This document shows positions 14,616 through 22,057 of a DNA stretch of 35,040 bases, one piece after another. How positions within the stretch are numbered: the first letter of the stretch is position 1; each line of letters begins with the position of its first letter. The notes beneath the pieces were generated by a model. The model saw nothing but the letters and a program-made list of their open reading frames with translations. It ran no database searches and was not told where the DNA came from. The stretch comes from an uncultured Clostridia bacterium (GTDB lineage Bacteria > Bacillota > Clostridia > Christensenellales > Borkfalkiaceae): the NCBI GenBank assembly GCA_934272745.1, contig CAKQSI010000021.1, forward strand, positions 1 through 35,040. Direction: 5' to 3'. The translations under genes and the position numbers were made by a program.

Positions 14616-15189
14616 GTTCGCCTTTTGCCGGCTGCGGACGGGCGATATTCGTTCGTCTGAGGGAAAGAACGTCTGCGCGCCTTGCTGAAAGAGGGTGCGC
14701 GCCTTGTCTGAGGCGATTGCATTGTGAAATCCGCTGTGTAATGCGGCGACGGAGAGCCTTATAGGGTCCCCGCCGGACATCGGTGCAAGGCTTCAACCTT
14801 ATAAAAACGACGTTTTGCCCGGACGGGGAACCCCTTGCCCGGGCGCGTTTGTGCTTCCCGATTGAAGGATCGGGACGCATCGCATTTCTCGAAAAACAGA
14901 AAAGTTATCGTATCCGGCTGCGTTTTTCCTGCGGGAACGACAAAAGTCTGAAGGTGATTTCCGGCAAAAAGCGGGCAATTCAAACTCCGGACGTCCCGAA
15001 GCGGAAGTTTCCCGGCGGAGAAAACCCGGAGAAAACCCGGGCGCGTTGAGGGAATGCTCGGGAAAACAGGAGATGACCCGGAGAGAGAAGATCTTGAAAA
15101 CCGGGGGAGACGAGAGTCGGAAGAATACCATGGAAAAGCCGGGGAAACCCGGAAAGCCCCGTAGATACCGGGAAGAAAAGAGGGATCGT
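14616..15189. other. structured, then purine-rich, intergenic region
   Basis: The first half (about 14640-14800) has several potential helices: a directly repeated TGCGCGCCTTG, and a nested hairpin AGCCTT / GTCC-CCGCC-GGAC / AAGGCT near 14753-14793. It is not recognised as a known riboswitch. The second half (about 14985-15189) is strongly purine-rich on the plus strand, with recurring CCGG-(G)AGAAAAC-like units. It probably includes the 5' leader of the 15190 gene, but no convincing promoter was found. Confidence 0.45.
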
Positions 15190-16290
15190 ATGGATCAGGA
15201 CAATACATACCGCAACCCTGCGGAAGAAGAGAAAAGGGAAATCGACACCAAACTTACCAAATGTCCTCGCTGCGGCGCGAATATGGAATTCGACCCCCAA
15301 ACGCAGGGGTTAAGATGTCCTTATTGCCAGACGCTGCAAAGCCTGCCGCAGGATCTGAAGACGGCGGAGATCGATCTTGAAGAAGCGTTCCGCTCGGGCG
15401 AAAAGTGGGAAGAGGACGCCACGGTTTTCGAATGTAAAAACTGCAGCGCCAAAGTGGTGCTGGAAAAGGGCGAAACGGCAAAGCGCTGCCCCTTCTGCGG
15501 GGCGGGGAATATCGTTCCGTCCGAAGAAATGGCGGGCGTAAAACCCAACGGGGTGCTGCCTTTCCGCCTGACGGCGAAAGAGGGCGCCGTCGCTGCCGGC
15601 AAGTGGGCGAAGAAGCGTTTGTTTGCGCCCCGCCGGTTCCGCAAAAAACTTTCTCCGGAAAACGTCGCGGGGGTGTACTCGCCCTGCTTCACGTTTGACA
15701 GCTGCACCTCTTCTACCTATCAGGGGCAGCTCGGCAAACATTATACGGTGACGGTGACCGATTCCAAGGGGCGCACGCATACCGAAACGCGCACCCGCTA
15801 TTTTTCGGTCAGCGGCTCGCTCGAAAAGGGGTTTGACGATATTCTGGTCAATGCGGGGAGCAGGATCGACGACAAGATGATGTCGAAGCTGCGCCCGTTC
15901 GATACCAATAACGGCTTGGCGTACCGTCCGGAGTTTTTGTCCGGATTTATGGCGAACCATTACGACCGCCCGGTGACCGAGATGTGGAACGAAGCCAAAA
16001 GCCGCATGGACAGCGAGATTAAACGCGCCATTGTGGCGCAATACGACGCGGACGTGGTTTCTTACCTCAACGTCTCCACCAAGCACGAACGTGTAACGTA
16101 CAAATACGTGCTGCTGCCCGTATACGTGGGCAATTTCAATTATAAAAAGAAAGCATACAACTTTTTCGTCAACGGCATTTCCGGAAAAACCGCGGGGAAA
16201 GCGCCCGTTTCGCCTATCAAGGTGGCGATTACCGCCGTGTTCGGCATTGCGGCGCTGCTGCTGCTTGCCTGGCTGATTATGAGGGTGTAG
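15190..16290 (+). CDS. zinc-ribbon membrane protein (YdjG-like)
   Basis: This 366-residue protein is taken to start at ATG 15190, preceded by a modest AGAGGG; longer starts (15130, 15046) cannot be excluded. Two zinc ribbons open the protein: C25/C28 with C43/C46, and C82/C85 with C100/C103. A soluble domain of about 200 residues follows, containing a CTSSTY segment, a TRTRYFSVSGSLEKGFDDILV stretch and a conserved-looking YKYVLLPVYV, and one C-terminal membrane helix (about 345-366). This is the layout of proteins often labelled TFIIB-type zinc ribbon or mis-annotated as PriA helicase, and of Bacillus YdjG. With the upstream SPFH protein it may act at the membrane in stress. The C-terminal anchor puts the ribbons in the cytoplasm. 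Confidence 0.85.
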   Translation: MDQDNTYRNPAEEEKREIDTKLTKCPRCGANMEFDPQTQGLRCPYCQTLQSLPQDLKTAEIDLEEAFRSGEKWEEDATVFECKNCSAKVVLEKGETAKRCPFCGAGNIVPSEEMAGVKPNGVLPFRLTAKEGAVAAGKWAKKRLFAPRRFRKKLSPENVAGVYSPCFTFDSCTSSTYQGQLGKHYTVTVTDSKGRTHTETRTRYFSVSGSLEKGFDDILVNAGSRIDDKMMSKLRPFDTNNGLAYRPEFLSGFMANHYDRPVTEMWNEAKSRMDSEIKRAIVAQYDADVVSYLNVSTKHERVTYKYVLLPVYVGNFNYKKKAYNFFVNGISGKTAGKAPVSPIKVAITAVFGIAALLLLAWLIMRV

Positions 16291-16425
16291 CCGCGCTTCG
16301 GCGGAAGTGTTTGCGGCTGTTTGCCGCGCGGCGGCAGGTTGCGGAACGCGCACTCGCCACGGGGAACCGGCGACGGATCGTGCAGGTTCTTTGATAAAGG
16401 GCAGAGAAAACTAGAGATGCGGAAA

Positions 16426-16475
16426 GGTGTGCGGGCGGCGCCTTGTAACGGCGCCGCCCGCACACCCCTTTTATT
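16426..16475 (+). terminator. very strong intrinsic terminator
   Basis: A perfect 17-bp stem (16426-16442 with 16450-16466, 7-nt loop TTGTAAC) is followed by CC and TTTT-ATTATT. It ends the transcript of the zinc-ribbon membrane protein, 135 nt after its stop. Confidence 0.9.
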
Positions 16476-16634
16476 ATTAGCCCGCACACCCACGGCGCCG
16501 CCCGCACACCCCTTTTATTATTAGCCCGCACACCCACGGCGCCGCCCGCACACCCCTTTTATTATTATATTTATATTAAGGTTTATATAATGTGCCGCCC
16601 GCACACCCTTTTTATTATTATATTTATAGTCGCG
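16450..16634. repeat. tandem array derived from the terminator's 3' arm
   Basis: A 44-bp unit starting GGCGCCGCCCGCACACC and running through CCTTTTATTATTAG begins at 16450, 16494 and 16538. A partial, diverged copy begins near 16594. The first copy is the 3' arm and T tail of the terminator; the 5' arm is present only once. Within each unit, GCCCGCACACCC recurs twice, giving a half-unit rhythm. No spacer diversity is present, so this is not a CRISPR. Confidence 0.9.
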
Positions 16635-16756
16635 TGCGCGTATTGTGCTCGTTGTCCTTAGTCGCCGGGCGAATGGGGCGGGCGATTGCCGCTGCCCCGA
16701 AGCATTATAGGGGGCTTGTCAAAAGGCGCCTGTCCGCAAAAATGTTTCCGAAAGAG

Positions 16757-16960
16757 GAAAAATCTTTTCGCCACGCCGCGGCATGGGCGAAAAAACACAA
16801 AAACGCTTCCCAAAAAGTAAAAAATCTTTTCGCCGCGCCGCGGAATGGGCGAAAAAAATCAAAAAATTCTTCCGCTTTGCGGTGCGCATAGCGAAAAATC
16901 GCTTCTGTTTTCGGCGGGGGTTCCAAAAAAATTTTTCCGTCTTGCGGCGGGCAGGGAAGG
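16757..16960. repeat. about 62-bp repeats carrying TTTTCGCC...GGGCGAAAA hairpins
   Basis: Two clear copies (about 16757-16815 and 16819-16877) each contain CTTTTCGCC, a CGCCGCGG core and GGGCGAAAA, so each can fold into a hairpin. A more diverged third copy follows. The region is A-rich on the plus strand. Open frames on both strands change between copies because 62 is not a multiple of three, so they are not believed. Confidence 0.75.
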
Positions 16961-17057
16961 AAATCCCTACATCTTGTGGTTTTTGCCGTAAATTCCCGAA
17001 AGCAGAGCAAAAAGCGCAGAAAAATCGAAAAAAACGAGAAAAATTGCTTAAAATCGT

Positions 17058-17086
17058 TTGACTTTTATTGACGATTGCCTTATACT
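17058..17086 (+). promoter_or_regulatory. main promoter of the ribosomal protein operon
   Basis: TTGACT (17058-17063) and TATACT (17081-17086) are 17 nt apart, downstream of an A-rich stretch (16985-17055) that could act as an UP element. No other convincing promoter was seen inside the operon. Confidence 0.88.
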
Positions 17087-17091
17087 ATACA

Positions 17092-17316
17092 GGCTGTGTA
17101 ATTATGGGTTGAGATAGAAAGTTACTTAATGTCTGCTTCGGACAAGATAATTTCTATTGACAAGTGTGGGGGTTCGACCCCTGCGACTAACATACGGATA
17201 AACGGTTTAAGACCATTCACAGCGCACAGTGTGAGTGGTTTTATTTTTGAGTTTACCGGGACACACACGGCAAAGTTGACAGAGATGTTAGTATAAAACG
17301 GAGGACAGAAAAGATT
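17092..17316 (+). promoter_or_regulatory. structured leader RNA upstream of rpsJ
   Basis: The untranslated leader of about 225 nt can form an ordered set of helices: ATAGAAA/TTTCTAT (17114-17120 with 17151-17157), a GGGG-TTCGA-CCCC hairpin (17169-17181), ACTAACAT/ATGTTAGT (17186-17193 with 17285-17292), and CGG-TAAAC/GTTTACCG with one bulge (17195-17203 with 17251-17258). The last two enclose the hairpin at 17212-17239. Nested pairing of this kind suggests a regulatory RNA, by analogy with ribosomal-protein-binding leaders such as the L4-controlled S10 leader of enterobacteria. The sequence itself is not one I recognise. The ligand, if any, is unknown. Confidence 0.6.
17212..17248 (+). terminator. 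attenuator-like hairpin in the rpsJ leader
   Basis: ACCATTCACA (17212-17221) pairs with TGTGAGTGGT (17230-17239), with one G-U pair and an 8-nt loop, followed by TTTATTTTT. Lying 68 nt before the first gene of an essential operon, it must be conditional, so attenuation or processivity control is inferred. Confidence 0.65.
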
Positions 17317-17616
17317 ATGTCGAGTCAGAAAATCAGAATCAAACTTGCAGCTTACGATCACGATCTCGTAGACGCAGCGGCGGCGAAAATCGTCGAAACC
17401 ATGCAGAAAGCGGGCGCTAAAATCAGCGGTCCCATTCCTCTTCCCACCGAAAAGGAAATCGTAACCATTCTGCGTTCGCCCCACAAATATAAGGACAGCC
17501 GCGAACAGTTTGAAATCCGCACCCACAAAAGACTGATCGATATCTATTCGCCCAACGCGAAGATCCTGGACAGCATCCATCTTCCCGCAGGCGTCGATAT
17601 CAAAATCAAATTATAA
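17317..17616 (+). CDS. rpsJ: 30S ribosomal protein S10 (uS10)
   Basis: The 99-residue product has the family core LRSPHKYKDSREQFEIRTHK at full normal length. S10 sits in the 30S head and also serves as NusE, partnering NusB in antitermination. It starts at ATG 17317 after GGAGG. It is the first gene of the operon, directly behind the structured leader and attenuator, and 29 nt before rplC. Confidence 0.98.
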   Translation: MSSQKIRIKLAAYDHDLVDAAAAKIVETMQKAGAKISGPIPLPTEKEIVTILRSPHKYKDSREQFEIRTHKRLIDIYSPNAKILDSIHLPAGVDIKIKL

Positions 17617-17645
17617 AAAATTTTTCAGGAGGATGAACTTTATCT

Positions 17646-18272
17646 ATGAATAAAGCAATCATTGCTAGAAAGTTAGGCATGACGCAGGTTTTTTCCCCGG
17701 AGGGAAAAGTAATTCCGGTCACGGTAGTCGAAGCGGGTCCTTGCCCGGTCGTACAGATCAAAACGCTGGAGAGAGACGGTTACACAGCAGTAAAATTAGG
17801 TTTCTCCGAAGTGGAAGAAAAGTACGTCAACAAGCCCGACCTCGGACAGTTCAAAAAAGCGGGTGTGAAACCGCAGAAGTATCTCAAAGAATTCAGAGGC
17901 GAAGCGGACGGCGTGGAAGTCGGCAGCGTCGTCACGGTGGAAACCTTCGCGGAAGGCGATAAGGTGGACGTTTCCGGTCTTACCCGCGGCCGCGGTTTTA
18001 CCGGCGTCATTCAGAGATGGAATCAGCACAGACTGAAGGAAACGCACGGTGTCGGCCCCGTACACAGAGAGGTCGGTTCCATGGGCGCGAACAGCTCCCC
18101 TTCCAGAGTCTTCAAGCATAAGAACATGCCCGGACAGTACGGTCACGAAATGGTCACCATCCAGAATCTGGAGATCGTTCGGGTGGACGCGGCGAGAAAC
18201 GCGCTTTTGATCAAGGGTGCGATCCCCGGCCCCAAAGGCAGCGTCGTCACCATCACCGCTACGGTGAAATAA
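17646..18272 (+). CDS. rplC: 50S ribosomal protein L3 (uL3)
   Basis: At 208 residues, this is a normal-length L3, a primary 23S binder reaching the peptidyl transferase centre. The opening NKAIIARKLGMTQVF and the extended loop with RGFTGVIQRW and GSMGANSSPSRVFKHKNMPG are diagnostic. The loop reads VHREVGSMG where many relatives have a different His/Arg arrangement, a minor variation. It starts at ATG 17646 with AGGAGG. Confidence 0.98.
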   Translation: MNKAIIARKLGMTQVFSPEGKVIPVTVVEAGPCPVVQIKTLERDGYTAVKLGFSEVEEKYVNKPDLGQFKKAGVKPQKYLKEFRGEADGVEVGSVVTVETFAEGDKVDVSGLTRGRGFTGVIQRWNQHRLKETHGVGPVHREVGSMGANSSPSRVFKHKNMPGQYGHEMVTIQNLEIVRVDAARNALLIKGAIPGPKGSVVTITATVK

Positions 18273-18294
18273 GGGCTAAGGAGCGTACGAAACA

Positions 18295-18915
18295 ATGGCT
18301 AAAATCAACGTATATCATATGGACGGCACCGTAAAGGAAGAGATGGAACTTTCCGACATCTTCTCTACGGAATATAACGAAGCGGTCATTCACCAGGCAG
18401 TCGTTCAGCGTCTTGCGAACGAACGTCAGGGCACGAAAAGCACGCTGACGAGAAGCGAAGTCCGCGGCGGCGGTATCAAACCCTGGAGACAGAAAGGTAC
18501 CGGCAGAGCCCGTCAGGGTTCCATCCGCGCTCCGCAGTGGATCAAAGGCGGCGTCGTCTTCGCGCCGAAGTCGAGAGATTTCAGCAAGAAGATGAATATC
18601 ACCGCAAAACGCGTCGCGCTTTTCTCCGCGCTTTCCAAGAAAGTTACGGACAACGAGATCATCGTTCTCGACGATCTGACCGTGACCGGAAAGACCAAAG
18701 AAATGGCGAAACTGCTTGCCACCTTCAAAATGGATAAAAAGACCCTGCTCGTCATGGCGGACGGCAACGACCTCGTCAGAAGAGCGGCTGCAAACATCAA
18801 TACGCTTTCCACGCTTCCCGTGGAACAGCTGAATACCTACGACGTCGTGAAAAACGAAAAGATTCTTACGACGAAGGCGGTCATCGAGAAACTCACGGAG
18901 GTTTACGGAGAATAA
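18295..18915 (+). CDS. rplD: 50S ribosomal protein L4 (uL4)
   Basis: This 206-residue L4 carries the conserved loop RSEVRGGGIKPWRQKGTGRA that narrows the exit tunnel. In enterobacteria L4 represses the S10 operon through its leader, so it is a candidate effector for the rpsJ leader here, although no homology to that leader was seen. Its stop codon overlaps the rplW start by one base (TAATG). Confidence 0.98.
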   Translation: MAKINVYHMDGTVKEEMELSDIFSTEYNEAVIHQAVVQRLANERQGTKSTLTRSEVRGGGIKPWRQKGTGRARQGSIRAPQWIKGGVVFAPKSRDFSKKMNITAKRVALFSALSKKVTDNEIIVLDDLTVTGKTKEMAKLLATFKMDKKTLLVMADGNDLVRRAAANINTLSTLPVEQLNTYDVVKNEKILTTKAVIEKLTEVYGE

Positions 18916-19205
18916 TGAACGCGCAGGAAATTATCGTAAAGCCGCTCCTTTCCGAAAAGAGCTATGCCGGCATCGCGAACAAAGTCTACACGTTCCAGGT
19001 CGCGACCAAGGCGAATAAGACCGAGATCAAAAACGCGGTAGAAGAACTGTTCGAAGTTCAGGTCGAAAACGTCCGTACTTCGAGAGTGCACGGCAAGATG
19101 AAGAGAATGGGTGCTCATCAGGGCATGACCTCTTCCTACAAAAAAGCCGTCGTTACCTTAAAGAAAGACAGCAAGGCGATCGCCTTCTTCGATTCGCTGT
19201 CCTAA
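18915..19205 (+). CDS. rplW: 50S ribosomal protein L23 (uL23)
   Basis: The 96-residue L23 begins NAQEIIVKPLLSEKSY, typical of the family, and keeps the basic loop GKMKRMGAHQG. It lies at the exit of the peptide tunnel, where trigger factor and SRP dock. It overlaps rplD by one base, which suggests coupled translation, and rplB follows after 18 nt. Confidence 0.97.
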   Translation: MNAQEIIVKPLLSEKSYAGIANKVYTFQVATKANKTEIKNAVEELFEVQVENVRTSRVHGKMKRMGAHQGMTSSYKKAVVTLKKDSKAIAFFDSLS

Positions 19206-19223
19206 TCGGAGGAACAAAGAGCA

Positions 19224-20051
19224 ATGGGAATTAAGAGATATAAACCGACTTCGGCTGCCCGCCGTTTCATGTCGGTCAGCACTTACGAAGAAATCACGAC
19301 CACGACGCCTTGCCGCGCCCTTCTCGAAGATCAGAGAAAATCCGGCGGCAGAAACTCGTACGGCAGAATCACCGTTCGCCACATCGGCGGCGGCAACAAG
19401 AGAAAATACCGCGTTATCGACTTCAAGAGAGATAAAGACGGTATTCCCGCAACGGTCAAAACCATCGAATACGACCCCAACAGAAGCGCAAACATCGCGC
19501 TGGTCGTTTATGCGGACGGCGCAAGACGCTATATTCTGGCTCCTGTCGGTCTTTCCGTCGGCGACAAGCTGCTTTCCGGTAAAGACGCAGACATCAAGAC
19601 GGGCAACGCGCTCGCGCTGGAAGACATCCCCGTCGGTACCGTCGTTCACAACATCGAACTGCAGCCCGGCAAAGGCGGACAGATCGCGAGAGCCGCGGGT
19701 ATTTCCGCACAGCTCATGGCAAAAGAAGGCGCTTACGCAACGCTGAGAATGCCTTCCGGCGAAATGCGCTATGTCCCCGTTCGCTGCAAAGCGACCATCG
19801 GTCAGGTCGGCAACCTCGATCACGAAATCGTTCGTATCGGTAAAGCCGGTAAAACCAGACACATGGGCATTCGTCCTACGGTCAGAGGTTCGGTTATGAA
19901 CCCGTGCGATCACCCGCACGGCGGCGGCGAAGGCAGAGCGCCTATCGGTCGTCCCGGTCCCGTAACCCCGTGGGGCAAGCCTGCTTTGGGTTATAAGACC
20001 AGAAAGCATAAGAACAAGAGCAATAAACTCATCATCAAGAGAGTGAATTAA
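19224..20051 (+). CDS. rplB: 50S ribosomal protein L2 (uL2)
   Basis: The 275-residue L2 is full length, with the N-terminal IKRYKPTSAARRFM and the signature loop MNPCDHPHGGGEGRAPIG near residues 222-240 containing the conserved His. The usual Val after MNP is Cys, a conservative oddity. L2 is needed for subunit joining and peptidyl transferase activity. GGAGG precedes ATG 19224. Confidence 0.98.
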   Translation: MGIKRYKPTSAARRFMSVSTYEEITTTTPCRALLEDQRKSGGRNSYGRITVRHIGGGNKRKYRVIDFKRDKDGIPATVKTIEYDPNRSANIALVVYADGARRYILAPVGLSVGDKLLSGKDADIKTGNALALEDIPVGTVVHNIELQPGKGGQIARAAGISAQLMAKEGAYATLRMPSGEMRYVPVRCKATIGQVGNLDHEIVRIGKAGKTRHMGIRPTVRGSVMNPCDHPHGGGEGRAPIGRPGPVTPWGKPALGYKTRKHKNKSNKLIIKRVN

Positions 20052-20065
20052 CGAAGGAGGCTATT

Positions 20066-20344
20066 ATGAGCAGAAGTGTTAAAAAAGGCCCGTACGTCGA
20101 AGCGAAACTCTTGAAGAGAATCGAAGAACTCAACGCGGCTAACGATAAAAAAGTTTTGAAAACCTGGTCCAGAGCCTCCACGATCTTCCCGCAGATGGTC
20201 GGACACACGATCGCCGTTTACGACGGAAGAAAGCACGTCCCCGTGTACGTAACGGAAGACATGGTCGGCTGCAAACTGGGCGAATTCGCCCCGACCAGAA
20301 CCTTCAAGGGCCACGCCGGCGATAAGACGACGGGCGCCAGATAA
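20066..20344 (+). CDS. rpsS: 30S ribosomal protein S19 (uS19)
   Basis: The 92-residue S19 shows SRSVKKGPYVEAKLLKRI at the start and TIAVYDGRKHVPVYVTEDMVG with KLGEFAPTR later, all family hallmarks. It lies in the 30S head beside S13. It is spaced 14 nt after rplB and 11 nt before rplV, with AAGGAGG in front of the ATG. Confidence 0.98.
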   Translation: MSRSVKKGPYVEAKLLKRIEELNAANDKKVLKTWSRASTIFPQMVGHTIAVYDGRKHVPVYVTEDMVGCKLGEFAPTRTFKGHAGDKTTGAR

Positions 20345-20355
20345 GGAGAAACATC

Positions 20356-20742
20356 ATGGCTAAAAGAATGAAAGAAAAAGCGGCAAAAATCGCCGCAACG
20401 AAAGACAGAAGACCGCGCGCGGTTGCGAAATATATCCGGATGTCTCCTTATAAAGTACGCATCGTTCTGGATCTGATCCGCAACAAGAGTTACAACGAAG
20501 CGGTTGCCATTCTGGAAAACATTCCGCAGGTCGCTGCGGAACCCATTCTGAAAGCGCTCCAGAGTGCGGGCGCCAACGCGGAACACAACCTCCACATGAA
20601 CAAGGCAGACTTAAAGGTCGCCGCGTGCTATGCGGATCAGGGCCCGACGGCAAAACGCATTCAGCCGATGTCGAAAGGCAGAGCGTATCACATTCTCAAA
20701 CGTTCGAGCCACATCACCGTCGTGCTCGACGCCGCTAAGTAA
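20356..20742 (+). CDS. rplV: 50S ribosomal protein L22 (uL22)
   Basis: The 128-residue L22 has RAVAKYIRMSPYKVRIVLDLIR and the C-terminal hairpin PMSKGRAYHILKRSSHITVV, which lines the exit tunnel and is the site of macrolide-resistance changes in other species. The N-terminus is about 15 residues longer and Lys-rich compared with many homologues. The downstream gene follows after 10 nt. Confidence 0.98.
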   Translation: MAKRMKEKAAKIAATKDRRPRAVAKYIRMSPYKVRIVLDLIRNKSYNEAVAILENIPQVAAEPILKALQSAGANAEHNLHMNKADLKVAACYADQGPTAKRIQPMSKGRAYHILKRSSHITVVLDAAK

Positions 20743-20752
20743 GGAGGACAGT

Positions 20753-21415
20753 ATGGGACAGAAAGTTAATCCGCACGGATTAAGAGTCGGAGTAATCAAA
20801 CCCTGGGATACCCAGTGGTATGCCGGCAAAAAGGAATTTGCCGCCAACCTGAAAGAAGACTACGTTATCAGAACCTATCTGAAAAAAACGTACTACGGCG
20901 CAGCCATCTCCAAGATCCTGATCGAAAGAGCGGCGCAGAGAATCGTGGTGACCCTGTACACCGCGCGTCCCGGCGTTCTGATCGGCAAAGCGGGCAGCGA
21001 AATCGAAGTGATGAAGAAAAACCTCGCCAAGGTTACCCACGGCAAGGCGATCGTCGTCAACATTATGGAAGTCAAGAAGCCGGACGCCGACGCGCAACTC
21101 GTTGCGGAATCGGTTGCGGCTCAACTCGAAAAGCGCGTATCCTTCAGAAGAGCGATGAAACAGTCCATCGGCCGTTCCATGCGTTCGGGCATCAAGGGTA
21201 TGAAGATCATGGTCAGCGGCAGACTGGACGGCGCGGAAATCGCGAGAACCGAACAGTATCACGAAGGATCCATTCCTCTGCAGACCCTGCGCGCGGACAT
21301 CGATTACGGTTTTGCCGAAGCGCACACCACGTTCGGCGTAATCGGTATCAAGGTCTGGATTTATAAAGGCGAAATTCTCGGCGCAAAGAGAAGAGCCGAA
21401 GGAGGCGTTGAATAA
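20753..21415 (+). CDS. rpsC: 30S ribosomal protein S3 (uS3)
   Basis: The 220-residue S3 starts at ATG 20753 (GQKVNPHGLRVG, the family start), with AAGGAGG just before; an in-frame extension to 20630 overlaps rplV and is not used. The KH type II motif VLIGKAGSEIEVMKKNL lies near residue 80. The C-terminal domain has the usual GVIGIKVWIYKGE. It helps form the mRNA entry channel. Confidence 0.98.
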   Translation: MGQKVNPHGLRVGVIKPWDTQWYAGKKEFAANLKEDYVIRTYLKKTYYGAAISKILIERAAQRIVVTLYTARPGVLIGKAGSEIEVMKKNLAKVTHGKAIVVNIMEVKKPDADAQLVAESVAAQLEKRVSFRRAMKQSIGRSMRSGIKGMKIMVSGRLDGAEIARTEQYHEGSIPLQTLRADIDYGFAEAHTTFGVIGIKVWIYKGEILGAKRRAEGGVE

Positions 21416-21417
21416 TC

Positions 21418-21858
21418 ATGTTAATGCCGAAGAGAGTAAAAAGAAGAAGAGTACACCGCGGCAGAATGACCGGTGCCGCTCATAAAGGCAATAAAATCGC
21501 ATACGGCGAATACGGTCTGGTAGCGTTGGAACCCGCCTGGGTCAAATCCAACCAGATCGAAGCTGCCCGTATCGCAATGACCCGTTTCATCAAGCGCGGC
21601 GGTCAGGTATGGATCGACGTGTTCCCCCACAAACCCGTAACCAAAAAGCCCGCCGAAGTCCGTATGGGTAGCGGTAAAGGCTCCGTGGAATTCTGGGTTG
21701 CCGTGGTCAAACCGGGCAGAGTTCTCTTTGAAATGGCGGGCGTTGACGAAGCGACCGCAAGAGAAGCGATGCGTCTTGCCGGCAACAAACTTCCCATCAA
21801 GACGAAGTTCGTCAAGAAGGAACAAACCGAAGAGGCGGTGAAAGCAGATGAAAATTAA
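21418..21858 (+). CDS. rplP: 50S ribosomal protein L16 (uL16)
   Basis: The 146-residue L16 opens MLMPKRVKRRRVHRGRMTG and has the conserved IEAARIAMTRFIKRGGQVWI and GSGKGSVEFWVAVVKPG. It lies near the A-site and central protuberance. Only 2 nt separate it from rpsC, and its end overlaps rpmC by 11 nt. GGAGG sits 12 nt before the first ATG, a rather long spacing; the second ATG is still further away. Confidence 0.98.
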   Translation: MLMPKRVKRRRVHRGRMTGAAHKGNKIAYGEYGLVALEPAWVKSNQIEAARIAMTRFIKRGGQVWIDVFPHKPVTKKPAEVRMGSGKGSVEFWVAVVKPGRVLFEMAGVDEATAREAMRLAGNKLPIKTKFVKKEQTEEAVKADEN

Positions 21859-22042
21859 AGAAATCAAAGATATGAGCGACGCTGAACTCAAGGTCAAACT
21901 CACCGATTTGCAGAAGGAACTTTTTCAACTTCGTTTCAATCACGCAACCGGACAACTCGCTAATCCCGCGTCGCTTGCGACCTGCAAAAAGGACATCGCG
22001 AGAGTCAAGACCGTTCTCCGCGAAAGAGAACTGAAAGCGTAA
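21848..22042 (+). CDS. rpmC: 50S ribosomal protein L29 (uL29)
   Basis: The 64-residue L29 is a two-helix protein beside the tunnel exit. It shows MKIKEIKDMSDAELKVKL, then the core KELFQLRFNHATGQLANPA, the family signature. It overlaps the end of rplP by 11 nt, implying translational coupling. Confidence 0.97.
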   Translation: MKIKEIKDMSDAELKVKLTDLQKELFQLRFNHATGQLANPASLATCKKDIARVKTVLRERELKA

Positions 22043-22057
22043 CCGGAGGACAGTACG

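Noticed and set aside
14640..14800. Cobalamin-type riboswitch
   Set aside because: A short GTGAAATCCG stretch is suggestive, but the conserved B12 box and core are not present, and the downstream gene is not a cobalamin gene.
16450..16634. CRISPR-like repeat array
   Set aside because: Spacers are identical rather than diverse, the unit includes a terminator arm and T tail, and no cas genes are nearby.
16705..17061. Basic plus-strand frames resembling amphipathic peptides, and a Phe-rich minus-strand frame
   Set aside because: They read 62-bp DNA repeats in different frames in successive copies and lack ribosome binding sites.
17160..17195. tRNA- or tmRNA-like T arm (GGGGGTTCGACCCC) in the rpsJ leader
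   Set aside because: No matching acceptor, D or anticodon arms can be drawn around it and no CCA end is present; it is better explained as one hairpin of the leader.
20630..20752. N-terminal extension of S3
   Set aside because: It overlaps rplV in another frame, and the canonical start with AAGGAGG lies at 20753.
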